A stretch of DNA of 64,000 bases, taken from contig MU858047.1 in NCBI GenBank assembly GCA_033297075.1, positions 124,001 through 188,000 of the forward strand, read 5' to 3'. Every line of letters starts with the position of its first letter. Within the stretch, counting starts at the first letter, position 1. Below are positions 35,309 through 46,400 of this stretch, piece after piece. A model generated the notes under the pieces. That model made no database searches and was not told where the DNA came from. It worked only from the letters and a program-made list of their open reading frames with translations. A program made the position numbers and the translations under genes. This DNA is from Rhypophila decipiens. Lineage: Eukaryota; Ascomycota; Sordariomycetes; Sordariales; Naviculisporaceae.

Positions 35309-35831
35309 CTTTGGTGGTTGAGCTCAGACTGGCGCATGAACATTGAGATACCGAGACTTTTATGTGGCTATGGAAGGCGTTTGTAATCCGTTGATCGGTC
35401 GGTCGGAAAGGCAAACCGTGGGGATTGTTGTACCGTGTTTCTAAACAAGCCTCGCAGCTTGATTGTTTGCCGATCACACTGGGCCTGGTTGGTACGAAAG
35501 AAATAACAACACAGACGGGGGCACCATAAATTATGGAATGATGTTTTGTTGGGATATTTGGGGAGCGGTTGACGTGTGTAAATGGTTCGTAAATACAATG
35601 GATGCCGGCTTTCCCAAATGCTTCACGACGCGCATCGTTCCTGCAGGGGCGCCGGGAGAAGGTCGACCTAGCCCGATTGGGAAGAGCTGTCAACGGCACA
35701 GAAGCTTGGGCCACCTGCCAGCTGAAACTTGGTGGCTCGGTAGCTCCAGCCCGCTCTGGACGGCACACTCAGCGCCGCCGCTAAAACGACCGTATGCCTG
35801 GCTAATAAAACCACCATCTGGCCTTCAATCT

Positions 35832-35985
35832 AGGCATTTATTCGAACGAGTCGAAGGCATTTATTTCGAGCTGCTTAAGGCATTTATTCGAGCCAGTCAA
35901 GGTATTTATTTGAGCTAGTTAAGGCATTTATTCGAGCCAGTCAATGCATTTATTCAGGCCAGCCAAGCCATCTATTAGAACGCCA
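35832..35985 (+). repeat. 22-bp minisatellite, locus 2
   Basis: Units at 35832-35854, 35855-35877, 35878-35899, 35900-35921, 35922-35943, 35944-35965 and a degenerate 35966-35985. Two units are identical (35878 and 35922), starting AGGCATTTATTCGAG and ending CCAGTCA. The array is the reverse complement of the one at 9936-10081, 26 kb away. Other copies of the unit were not found in the window. Confidence 0.88.
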
Positions 35986-36072
35986 GATTAAAGGCCAGGA
36001 CAGTAGTTTTAGCCATGAACACGGTGGTTCTACGGCGGCGACACTCAGGGCTGTTAGTGAGCTGTCGTTGTA

Positions 36073-36084
36073 CCGGTATAAAAG
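36073..36084 (+). promoter_or_regulatory. TATA-like CCGGTATAAAAG with promoter-like leader
   Basis: The box is followed by a CT/CA-rich stretch (36100-36180) of the type seen in fungal 5' leaders, and the first ATG is at 36182, about 100 bases away. The 73-codon frame from that ATG runs antisense through the methyltransferase C-terminus and looks non-coding. It could drive an antisense RNA or be the leftover promoter of a lost gene. Confidence 0.3.
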
Positions 36085-36271
36085 CCGCCTACCTACAGTA
36101 TCAGTCTCATTAACAGCTACTCAACTTCTCAGGTCGTACCAGTTCATCACATTTCTCTCATACTAAAACCACCACAAAAGAATGTATCAGTTTCGTCAAA
36201 AACAAAATAAAAATGCTATAAAGCACCATCTCGTTACCCCGTGCATCATATATTCCCTAGATCATTCAGCC

Positions 36272-37551
36272 TCATCTCTTCAGCCTCGTCTCAAGATGTA
36301 CAGTAGCACCAAAACCAGATGGATACACCTTGACCAACTCCAGCCCAGCAGCATCAAAGATCCCCTCAAACTCCCTGAGCGTCTTTTCCTTGCCGCCGAT
36401 TAGCATCAAGCTAAAGTCAAGCCAGTAGAGCTCCTTTGGCCCATCCGCCTCGACCTTTTCCGGCACGAGCATGTCGCACACAATGAGCCGTGAGTCGGGA
36501 CCCATCGCGGCCGCTGTATTTTTCAATATCTCGACGCAGGGTGGGTTGTAGAAATCATGAAGGATCCGGCGCATAAAGTATACGTGGGCGTCTATTCCCC
36601 CAAATGTCATCAGCTGCCTGTCAAGCTAACATATTTCTCACTTAAGTCATGAAAAGGGGAAAAAGGGAAGCAGTACTCACTCTCAACAGGCTGCCTCGTA
36701 AAGATATCATACCCCATCTTCTCAATACCCGGCAGCTCCTCATCCCTCAACGAATCAACCACAACAGGCAAATCCTGCAATATCAGCTTACCGCCAAACA
36801 CCCCCGGGATCTCTTCCTGAAGCTTCAACAAGGCTTGCCCCCGTCCACCAGCAATATCAACGATAAACGCCCGCTCAGGTTCTCTCTCCACCTGCTCCTT
36901 GAGCGACTCGAACGGGAACATACCCGTGATGGGCATATTCTTCTCCATGATTTGGAGCACCGCGTTCCAGATTTTGCGAAATTCCGGCTCGAGGTCGAGA
37001 CACTCGTAGTAGGTTAGGCCTTCGTGGCCCTTGGAATAAGCGTAGGGCGACTTTTTCAGGTCCAAGATGTCGTTTGGTGCGTGGGATGCAAAGTAGTCTG
37101 GGAGATAGGAAGAAGCGCCGCTATGGGCGATGGTCATGAGAAAGAATGGGCCTAGGGCGTCGTAGGCGATCGAGGTCGAGTTGTGTGCGTATACGTCTGG
37201 CGAGGGCTCGACGAAGATGCCGTTTGATATGGCCAGCCGCATTAGTCGTTGGAGGGCCGAGATGTCCATGTTTGTGGCACGGGCTAGGTCGGAGGCTGGG
37301 ATGGAGGTGTTTGGTTGAGTAGGGACTTTCTCGACTGCGCCGGTCTTGACTAGGACTTCTAGGGCTGCGCTGAGGGAGAGCTCATTGCCGTGTCGGCTGA
37401 TTAGGTCGTAAGGTGTCTCGAGGGCAGCTCGTGCTTTGTCGGCGAGTTTGAGGAGGTGGAGATGCGAGGCTGGGCTGGTCGCTGATTTGGTTTTCTTGAG
37501 GGCTTCGACGAGCTCTTCGGCTGCTTTGAGGGCGGCGGTTGTGTCCTCCAT
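36272..37551 (-). CDS. SAM-dependent O-methyltransferase (plant/fungal COMT-like)
   Basis: Two exons, 36681-37551 and 36272-36591, encode 396 aa. The intron (89 nt, GTGAGT donor) is read with the acceptor GGAATAG, which gives QPVENAHVYFMRRILHDF, the family's expected spacing; a nearer acceptor at 36611 with another donor would add residues. An N-terminal winged-helix dimerisation domain (about 60-120) precedes the Rossmann domain. SAM motif I is VDIAGGRG at 231-238 and the likely catalytic base is His302 in RRILHD. The C-terminal GKEKTLREFEGIFDAAGLEL matches the family. These enzymes methylate small aromatic hydroxyls. The neighbours are not secondary-metabolism genes, so the substrate cannot be guessed. 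The start is the first ATG (37551); an upstream in-frame TTG was ignored. Confidence 0.88.
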
Positions 37552-38777
37552 TGTGATTGAGGAAAAGGTGAGTATGAAGGGGGGCCTGTGATTGTTGGCA
37601 GACAAGAATTATCAGACCGTATCTACTTATAGTCCAACGATAGCAGACGGATATGAAGAGGTATGCTTGCATTTAAATGCGCGTCGTCATTTCATATGTC
37701 CAAACCCCCGAGATAGCCGTATCCTCGCCCATTATTCCCATTCCCCTCCGCGCAATGCCTTCCGCATCATCCGCTTGTGCATCCGACATCGTTCTCGAAG
37801 AGGAAAGAGGCCGTGCTGGCCAGACTTCCGGTGCGGTGAGAGCCAACTGAATGATCGTGTTGAGTCGACATCCATGTCAAGTACATGAGACTATCAAATG
37901 TCCAACTCGAGTAGAGTATTTGGATGCCAGGCTTTGCATATCGTGATTGATCGCGAGTCTCTTACCATGAGAAGGCTAAGAGACGAAGTAGGGTACATCT
38001 TTCACGGGATTGGCAGTATTGCACCGTAGCTCCTGGCTCCTGTCAAATTATTACCAGATTGGTATATTAGAACAAGTCAGTGTTGTTGAGTGTTGCCTCT
38101 ACTTGAGACGGACAAGACCGTCTTGTGCCTCGGCTGTAACGCTTGCAGTGTAGTGCTTCTGCATGATGGTGATGGTGCTGCTGCATGTAGCTGTGTCTGT
38201 GATTGAAACTGTATGTAAGAAACCCCGCGTCTTGCCCTTTTTGCATCCTTGGAGCATAAGAGATGTCAATGAAGCAAGGTTCCATATGCAGAAGAAGAGC
38301 AGTGGTTGGAAGGCGACCTGAATGGATAGCCGAACGATTGATGATCAATATGCAGGCCGTAAAGACATATGAGATAGGAGTTACGGTACTACTCTGTACA
38401 GTATCGAAGATGTTGCACCATTACTGTGGTTACATGTACCGGAGACATTCGGCTACAGAAAAACAGTGCCCGGAATGGTAGTTGAAAGCAAAAGAGCGGA
38501 CATTCAATGGGTAAGATGTGAATTTATTCATTCCCCTATCTCCATCCAGATCTGCGAGGACAAATTGTCGCTCTGTAACAATAAAAACGCCACTCCTAGC
38601 CAAAACCAAGGTATATGCTGATATGAAAAACAAAGAAAAGAGATATATGCAATGCAAATATGTACTGCCGGTAGGGCAATGCCCATACCGGCGCCGGGGG
38701 TATGCGATATGTGTTCGTATCATATCAACTTGCCCTCCCCTTCATGACCCATTCTACTGCACCGAGATGTGTCGATT
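37552..38777. other. Intergenic upstream of the O-methyltransferase
   Basis: About 1.2 kb. It holds the methyltransferase promoter on its left and the 3' side of the small mitochondrial-type gene on its right. A short imperfect GATGGT/GCT triplet repeat lies near 38163-38185. No gene seen. Confidence 0.4.
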
Positions 38778-39131
38778 TTATTCCCTGGGAGAGACGACAA
38801 CGCTAGCGGCGTATGGCCAAGCGAGGAAGCCAGCCATGGCAGGGACGTAGCTGTAAGAGCAAACAGTGTTAGCTAATCTGTCTGGGTCACTATACTGAGG
38901 TGAGGGAATGGGAACATACAAAACAGCCGTCTTGCCAGTCCTCTTCAATTGTCTTCCCCAATCGGCAGAGGCGGATTTGGAAGAGACTGGGAGGCGCTCA
39001 AAGGGGTGCGCCTCGAGACTCCGGCCGAAGCTGCGGAGGGATTGGATGATGGAAAAGTTTCTCTTCGTGACCATGCGAGAGCTGGTGGTAGCGGCAGATC
39101 GCATGGCGGCGCGGGCGATGATTGGAGACAT
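38778..39131 (-). CDS. Small probable mitochondrial membrane protein, function unknown
   Basis: Two exons, 38920-39131 and 38778-38850, give 94 aa. The 69-nt intron has a GTATGT donor, a GCTAAC branch point and a TTACAG acceptor. The N-terminus is rich in Arg, Ser, Thr and Ala with no acidic residue in the first 30 positions (MSPIIARAAMRSAATTSSRM), as in mitochondrial presequences, and VTKRNFS looks like a cleavage site. A conserved-looking core RSFGRSLEAHPFERLPV is followed by one hydrophobic segment near the C-terminus (VFYVPAMAGFLAWPYAASVVV). I do not recognise the family. It could be a small respiratory-chain or carrier-associated subunit, but nothing in the sequence proves it. Confidence 0.75.
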   Translation of the reverse strand: MSPIIARAAMRSAATTSSRMVTKRNFSIIQSLRSFGRSLEAHPFERLPVSSKSASADWGRQLKRTGKTAVLYVPIPSPQYSDPDRLANTVCSYSYVPAMAGFLAWPYAASVVVSPRE

Positions 39132-40759
39132 GATTGTTGATTTGTTTGGAGTTGTTTGTTTGTGTGGTACTCGTGAGAGTTGAGAGACCAATTATACAGA
39201 AGAGGATGGAGTAGAGTGGTGTAATCGTACACTTGTGGGAAAGTGAGAGGAGATTGTTTGATTGGCAGTGAAGTGCTTTTGTTGATGATGATGATGATGA
39301 TACAAAAAAGGAAAACAGGAGACACACTCTGGGAACACAGCATTCTTATACATGCAACCGACCATATGGTTCTTGGATGGCTTCATCCATAGGAGAAACA
39401 ATACGCCTCTGGACCCATGGTGAGTCTTCACGGTCAGTCGATTTCAACGAACATAATTCGGGACCTGGGCTCTTGCCGCCGACCATTGAATGCTGTGATG
39501 GTGAATGAGTTTTGCGGCGGAAGAGCTGAGGAAGGAAGCTTCAGGTAGGAGCAATCATGCCATTCTGCACCACAAACACTCGAAAAGCATCAGATCGTTG
39601 GCAGGGGGTAGCAACCGTATTTCCAGCTCAGCCTTATGGTTGGGTCTGGCCAGAATATTGACCAATGAGAGCGCCCGGCGTGGTATAGCTCTCCCGAGAT
39701 TATGGATGGTTAAGGTTGTTCCGGGGGCTCGCTTGAAGCTGCTGGAAAGGAGGTGGGACGATTTGACAGTCAAACTCGACCGTTCAGACGGTGGAACTGC
39801 GCCGGGTGACCCAAGCAATGGTGTGATGTCGGAGCTGGCCGTCCGTGCTCTGAGTGGCCAGCGGGCCCCCAAATAGTGGGTCTTAGCTGGCCGGCCCGGG
39901 CAGGTACCTGGTACGTTGACAGTTAACCGGGAAAACGTTCTAGATCGCTCTTTCCACTTTCCCTAGTTTTCCCGCATGGGAATCGTCCAAAGAGCTGTTG
40001 TCTGGTCCAGACTTCGCTCGTAGGCGACATGCGCATGCATTGAAAAGACAATACTGACCCAGATTCTTGGATCAGACGATGAACCGGCACAGAAACGATG
40101 ACGACACATCTTTCATGGTTCCGGCATAGCGGGCGTGTGAAAACGTTGATCCCTTCCAAACGGTGGTGGATCGGGACACAGGAGTGAAAGGCAATGGGAA
40201 GATGGGAGACATCTGGCAGGAAGAGTGAATAATCTCAGCTGAAGAATCCATAGAGATAATTATCACAGATTTCATTACTCCGGGACATGAGGCTTCACCA
40301 TTGTGAATTTGCGATTAGCATTTGGGAAGGAAGAAGAGAGGTGATTGCTTCTCCCTGCCGCACCTGAAATATCTTATCTAGATCTTCCATGACGCCTTTC
40401 CCCTTTCCCATCTGATGAGGATGCCGAAGCTGTCAACAAAGATGTCAACGGGCCGTGTAATACACCTGCTGGAGACTCGCCGGTTATGCAACCTGTGCTC
40501 CTGGAGACGTAACACTATGCAGCACGTGCTCGTGGGGTATGTGGGATATCAAATACTATCCTCTTATACGAGGGGCGGGAGGTGTTGATATAACACAAAG
40601 TGAGACCCAGTACTTGACGAAAAGAAATTGGGGTATCGTGGTCCAATTTTAATGAACCTTGAAAATGTAATATATGAATTAAGAAAATAAGAAGCTACAT
40701 AATCTTCTCAATAGTTCTTTATCCTCCTTTAACCCTTTTCCCGGCCATCCACCCATCAT
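39132..40759. other. Intergenic between the small mitochondrial-type gene and homoserine kinase
   Basis: About 1.6 kb. A GAT microsatellite (about 39282-39301) lies 150 bases upstream of the small gene. Overlapping open frames on both strands at 39505-39876 are mirror images of one GC-richer stretch with no family resemblance, and were not accepted. The final 200 bases are A/T-rich and probably include the 3' UTR of homoserine kinase. Confidence 0.4.
39282..39301. repeat. GAT trinucleotide microsatellite
   Basis: About six and a half uninterrupted GAT units in the 5' flank of the small mitochondrial-type gene. Length polymorphism between strains would be expected. Confidence 0.7.
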
Positions 40760-41900
40760 TTACCTATTCACGACAGTCCCCTCAGCCGGTGTAAGCAACT
40801 TCCAATCGCACTTGATACCTTGTCCCTTGAATACACCCATGATCCTCTCCGCAATCTCCTCAAAGTTGTCAGTCGCCAGCGCCAAAATCGTCGGCCCCGC
40901 ACCAGAGAGACAGACTCCCAGAAGGCCGGGCTGGGTCTCGGGCGTCATAGACTCGACAATGCTGGTCAGTCCGGGGATCAGTGTCTGGCGGTAGGGCTGG
41001 TGCAGCTTGTCCTGCATGGCCAGATAGATGAGATCCGGGTCTGGCGGGGACTGGCCTAGTGCAACGGGTAGGAGGGCTATCCTCTGGAGGTTATACACCT
41101 ACACAACCTGTCAGTGCCGATCCATTCGCTTCTTCAGCAACAAGAAAAAAAGTCTCAAGTAAACTCACCACATCGGGCCTGGGATACTCTTTCGGAAGGA
41201 CGTCTCTCGCCTTGGCCGTAGCGACTTCAAAGTCGGGAATAATAGTAATGGCCTTGATCTCCGGTGCCCAAGGGAACTTGATATGATGGCCAATACCAAA
41301 CGGAGGCGCAGGGGGCCTGAATCCCGTATCAATCCCTCCCGCGGGCGCAGGCAGCACCTCACTGATAGGAATCTCTTTGCGAGCCACATCCTCAGGCGTC
41401 AGCGGCTTCAAGTACGTCCCCACAAATCCTCCATAGAGAGCAGCGCCGACATTGTCCGGGTGCCGCTCAATCATCAGACAAAAGTCAAACAACCGATCAT
41501 GACTGAGATGATCAAGCTTGCCGCACTCCTTGCCTAGGAAAACCCCCGCCACGACAGCCGCCCCCGACGAACCAAGACCTCGTCCCAAAGGAATGGGATT
41601 GATAATGTGTACGTGCGTCTCGCACGGGAAGGAGCGTTGGTCGTGGCACCGGAGTACGTATAACGCCACCGAGGTGATGAGGTTCGCCTCGGGGTCGAGG
41701 CTGATGTCCCCCGAGCTTTCGCCTTGCCCTTCGCATGTGATGCGGCAGTTGAGCGGGTGCTCGGATTTCGTCTTTGTCCGGTCGATGGTCACCCGGAGCT
41801 CCAGGTACATGGACAGGGCTAGGCCGATGACGTCGAAGCCGGGGCCGATGTTGGCGCTGGAGCATGGTGTCCTGATTGTGAAGGTCTCGATTTGTGCCAT
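40760..41900 (-). CDS. THR1: Homoserine kinase (threonine biosynthesis)
   Basis: Two exons, 41169-41900 and 40760-41098, give 356 aa, matching the usual fungal length. The 70-nt intron (GTGAGT donor, TGTAG acceptor) is phase 0 and joins RPDV to VYNLQRIALLPVA. The enzyme phosphorylates L-homoserine at the step before threonine synthase. It is a GHMP kinase: an N-terminal SSANIGPGFDVIGLAL, the ATP-binding loop PLGRGLGSSGAAV at 104-116, IERHPDNVGAALYGG after it, and the C-terminal GVCLSGAGPTILAL. All motifs are intact. A perfect TGAGTCA site lies 217 bases upstream of the start, which fits control by the general amino-acid regulator CPC-1/Gcn4. Confidence 0.96.
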
Positions 41901-43470
41901 TTTGGGGTTTTTTTCTTTGTTTGTTAATATCGGTTTGTTGGTGTTGGACTCCTTTTCGAGTTGCTCGTTGTAAGTTCTCCTTCCAACTTCTTCCTTTTTT
42001 TGTTTTGTTGAGTTTGCCGTTCACTTCTATGTCCCGGTGAAATATTTTCAAGGATAATGGACCAAGGGTCGTCGCCTCTGATCGAAAATGATCAAATTCA
42101 ATAAAAGGTAGGATTATGAGTCACCAGTTCATGAACCATTCACACGCTGAGCCAACACCTTCCTTCCGGGATCGTAGATTCGATCGGTCGGTAGTGACTG
42201 AAGTTTAAATTTTGGTGGCTCAAGTGGATTGCCCGATTGCGGAGCGCGGGGTCGGGGAGTGGGTGCCGCCGGATAGCGGTGGTTGCAGCGGCTTCCGGCG
42301 GCCAAAGAGAGTCAGTCCTCCTTCCAACCAGACAGGACATCAACCTTCCGTCACGATTGCGGAGTGAAGTGGCTGGAAAAGAAAAGTTAAAACAACAGTG
42401 GCGCTAGACACCAACGCCAGGACAAAGTATAACACAAAAAAACTAATATGTCACCGCCGAATTTAACTTCAAATGACTGCATCGGCGAGAGTCACAGACC
42501 GCATCGGTCCACTTTCGGCGAACCCGTCCTCTTGTAGATGAGCTGGATGACACATCTCGGGCGCTCATAAAGTGTATAGGGATGGCATCTAATCATCTCC
42601 CACTTAACATGAGATGAAACCCACAAGGCAGCAGTGGATTAGAGGCAGAGGCATGGACTTCAAAATGAAAGAAGAGGGAGATCATATTGGAGTTGTTGCC
42701 GGTAATTTACATGTAGTATGAGTGAGTATGATAAGAAACCACATTTTATTTTCTTTTTCTGGTCCATTTTGGTCCCGTGTAGGCCCCTTTCTCACCAACT
42801 GTTGAGCCCACTAAACAGCGACCATGTACTTTCACTGCTCCTCTTCGGATTACTTGAATCTTGCACCGCCCTTTTCCCTGACAAATCGCCCTCCAATCCA
42901 TATCATGAACACAAGACTGAGAGAAAAAGAAGTTATATACGCCTTGCAGCAAATATATGTAAGTTACACACACCATCCATACAAGCCACGCACGCTCACT
43001 CCATCATATCAACAATGAAAGCTCAAAAGGCCGAGGATATGTCCACGTCTATTTTAGCAGCGTTAAGGCAACGCCCTCAACAATGTCGCTCAACTTCAAA
43101 ATGAAATGAGAAAAGATCAAAAAGAGACCAGAATTAAAATGGGGAAACCCGTGGAAAAGCAACCGAGAGAATTGCAAAAGGCTTGCTTGAGTCGCTCGCT
43201 CGATGAGGTATCACGCAAAAAAACTCAAACCGGTCGTCGAGCACCACTCGGCTTTCCAGCAGCCTGAGCCAAGTATCTCGCCGAAATCGAAAGTCGCTGA
43301 AATGAGTTGAATACGAGAATCGTGAATGGCAAACGAAAGCCTCAGACTGCTCCCCCTGGCCCAGCTCCTCCCCACCATGCGGTATTTGCGTCGCCGCTCA
43401 TCAACCCCACTGCTTTCTTACCATCATACATATTTGTTGGCGTGCTTTGGGTAGACAAAGGTTCCTCCTT
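41901..43470. other. Intergenic: homoserine kinase promoter and 3' side of the 1857-aa gene
   Basis: About 1.6 kb with no accepted gene. It contains the TGAGTCA site at 42117-42123. The stretch 42600-43110 is A/T-rich with chance open frames only. Confidence 0.4.
42117..42123. promoter_or_regulatory. CPC-1/Gcn4 binding site TGAGTCA
   Basis: A perfect match to the TGASTCA consensus, palindromic except for its centre base. It is 217 bases upstream of the homoserine kinase ATG, a normal position for cross-pathway control of amino-acid genes. No other nearby gene starts in this direction. Confidence 0.6.
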
Positions 43471-46400
43471 CTAAAAGGTCTCTGTGTCTGCCGAGTTGAC
43501 GGTTCCAAATGTATCTGTTCAGGTGAAGTTAGCATTTGTTCAAACTTGCTCGCAGACACTCGAACTCGACAAAAAGATTCTATCAAGTAAAACAACTAAC
43601 CTCTCTTGTTCCTCCCCTGACCGCTTCCGTACACATCCTCGTTATGACGGCTTCCACTCCCATGGCTTCCCAAGGGCGAGCTCACACCGCTCAACCCCCG
43701 ACTAGGAGTCATGGGCCTCGGCCCACTTGGCCGTCTAGCAACTCCGTTCCCACTGGAAGCGTTGCTCAAATTCCTATTTTCCAGCCTGGGACTTGAGCGC
43801 CCAGTACCGCCGTGGCTGATATAACTAGCCGTAGGGACTCCTTGAGTCATAGTACCATAGCCGCTCTCGACACTGTGATGTGGCAGAGGACTGCCAGGAT
43901 TCGGCTTTTGCAGCTTGCTCAACCTCTTGTTTTGAACTGGGCCGGGAGAGCCGGGGTCAGTAATGGGCTCTTTTGGTGGGCGTGGTGGGCCCGAGGTGGC
44001 CACGACATTTGCTTGCGCGGGCGAGCTTGTCCAGTGCTGTTGATATTGTCCCTGCTGTTCTCCCGCGGCAGAACTGTAACTGTCGCGATTTTCGTGATGA
44101 GGGAATCGATTGAGCGAAGTAGCGGAGCCAGCCCAGTCGGTCGACTTGGGGCTAAGAGGAGAACCGAAGCCCATGGCTTGGTTTTCGAGGGCGGCCTTGA
44201 AGCGCTCCGTCTGGCCCTGGCGAGGCTGAGGGTGTTGGAGGTTCAGTGAATTGCGGTGAGCCTTGTATTTGGGGTCCTCGGGCGTCATGCTCGTGAAGTT
44301 CATTCCCATCGGGGTTTCCGTCATGGTAGGTGGCGGCTGCAATTGGTATTGATCATCCTCATCGAGATCCTGGGTGAGATCCTGCTCCGAAAATCCCGTG
44401 TGGAGCTTGTCGGTTTTGATGGCGGCATGGGGATCGGAGAATTGGAAGTTGTCGGAATAGCTGCCAATCGAACCCGAGTGAGATGGGGCACGATGGAAAT
44501 TGGAGCTCTCGGCAGTCTGGTAAGGCGTGCTGTCATCCTCATTCTTGCGAGACTGGCCACTTCGGCGGAAAATGCCAGCAACACTTCCGCTGGTTGACTC
44601 GGACCAGCGAGAGATCTTGGGAATCCAACTTGACCTGGCAGACTTGTTCTTCTTGCCCTCCTCCGTCCGCGGAGTATTCTCGTTGCTGAGCGAGGTTTGT
44701 GCAGCATGGGCAGACTGTGGCGGGGTCGCCAGAGGTGCAGAGCTGCCGCGCTGGTCATGGGCCGGCGTCATCAGCAGTTCCGGCTTGCTATAGTTGGTGA
44801 TCTCGTTCACATCGTCCACATGATCGTATTCTTCCTCCGCCTCAGGTACGGTGCTTATCCTGTTACCTGATTGTCTGCGATCATAGCCAAGCTTTCCAGA
44901 TGTTCCACGGGACTGGATCGAGAGGTGGCCAGACTGAGAGCCATGACTTGCTGTCGACGTTCCGGCATTGCCTTCTGGCTCATAGCCGTGGTCTTGTTCG
45001 TATTGACCCTCGGGCTGCATATCATCATAGAGCATCTGATCGTTCTGTGGGCTGTGGAGAGTGCTAGTACCCGGAGCGGTCTGGGCCTTCAGCACATCGA
45101 CTTCAGTGAGCAGCTGATTGAGCATCACTTCGATTCTTCCCAGATCGTTGGTGCCCTTCGGGCCCAGTCCCTTCAAAGCGCGCCTGAAGATGCTCCTCTT
45201 CTTGGCATTGATATCGTCACCATTGATCGTGCCAGCCGCCGAGCCGCCTTGAATAGATCGAGCAGCACTACCAGGATACGGGCGGGGGCCATTGATGGCT
45301 CTCTGCACACTCTTATCAGTGTTCTCCTTGACCTCGGTGATGATAACGTCTTCGGTGTCTGCCAGAAGCCTCTTGAGGTCCTCCATGTTGTTTCTCATCT
45401 CGGTGGCTGAGCGGACGAGGGTAACCAAGATCTCGGTGTCGCGAGCGCTGCGTTGCGCATCTCGAACCATCAAATGCTGCATCAAGGCAATGATATCCTT
45501 GGATTCGATCCGGTCAATACCGGCGCCGGTCGCAGCATCATAAAGAGGGGATTCAAGCCCCTGAGACAAGCCACTGAGATGTCGGCTATGTTTCGGGGTG
45601 TAAAATGGGTCGTCCCCTGCGGCACCAGGTTGAAGATTGAATTCCACACCCTTGCCCTTGATATTCTGGCCATCGGGTGTTCGGTTTGGTCCTTGGGATT
45701 GGTAGCCCTCGTCAACTTTGTGGCCAAGAGGGCTTCGGGGGTTGAAGCCCGTCGTAAAATCAGCCTCTCCATATCCGCCAGCACCCAGTAGATTGTCGTT
45801 GATACCAGGCAGGTTGGCGATGGGGCTGGTGCCCTCGTAGGGATTGGTCACCAATGTATCGCGTTTTCTATCCTCAGATGTGCGATACCATTCCTCCTCA
45901 TGCTCTTGGCTAACCTGGCGGCTGTGACCTTGAGCCAAAGCTGCAGCTGCAGCACCTGCCACTACTCCAGCAGCGACGGCTTCAGCTGCACCGATCCCAT
46001 GTCCACCCTTTTGCTCGTCTGATGGGGAAGCATGTCTGTCGTCAAGACTTTGATAGTCAACGTCTCCCTCGGGCTGGAAAGCGCGTTGCCGCGGCGTCAT
46101 GTCTCCATGCCAATCTTCTTCAATTTGTTTGCCCGATTGCCCGTTGATCAAAGAGGGATTGGTGAGCTCGTCGTCATCCTGCCAGTTATGGTATTCAGGT
46201 TCTGGGTTATTGGGATCAGGGATGCTGCTGAAGCCCAATATAGGCTTCTCGTGCTCATCTACCAGGCGATCGACGCTGTGCTTTGGCTCAAACCCAGGAC
46301 CAAGTCCGTTCTTTGCGCGCTCTTTGAATGATTGGTTGCGTTGAACACCGGCTGGCTGATAGTCGTCGTCGAGTCTGACTTCATCCGCCACTTGTTTGCC

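Larger units (their letters stand above)
35309..36271. other. Intergenic between arp1 and the O-methyltransferase
   Basis: It holds the arp1 promoter (35309 to about 35500), the second copy of the 22-bp minisatellite, and a plus-strand TATA-like box with a promoter-like leader pointing into the 3' end of the methyltransferase. No accepted gene. Confidence 0.45.

Noticed and set aside
35463..35918. 151-codon plus-strand frame running into the minisatellite (RHLFERVEGIYFELLKAF)
   Set aside because: The repeat unit is 22-23 bp, so the protein repeat is out of phase from unit to unit. The frame stays open only because the repeat lacks stop codons.
36182..36403. 73-codon frame after the TATA-like box at 36073
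   Set aside because: It is antisense to the methyltransferase C-terminus and has no family resemblance. Only the promoter-like signal was kept as an observation.
36592..36680. Alternative splice of the O-methyltransferase with donor GTACTG and acceptor near 36611
   Set aside because: It keeps the frame but inserts about eight residues where the family has none. The GTGAGT donor with the GGAATAG acceptor gives the conserved spacing before RRILHD.
39505..39876. Overlapping open frames on both strands
   Set aside because: They mirror each other over the same GC-richer segment and neither protein resembles anything; typical of chance frames.
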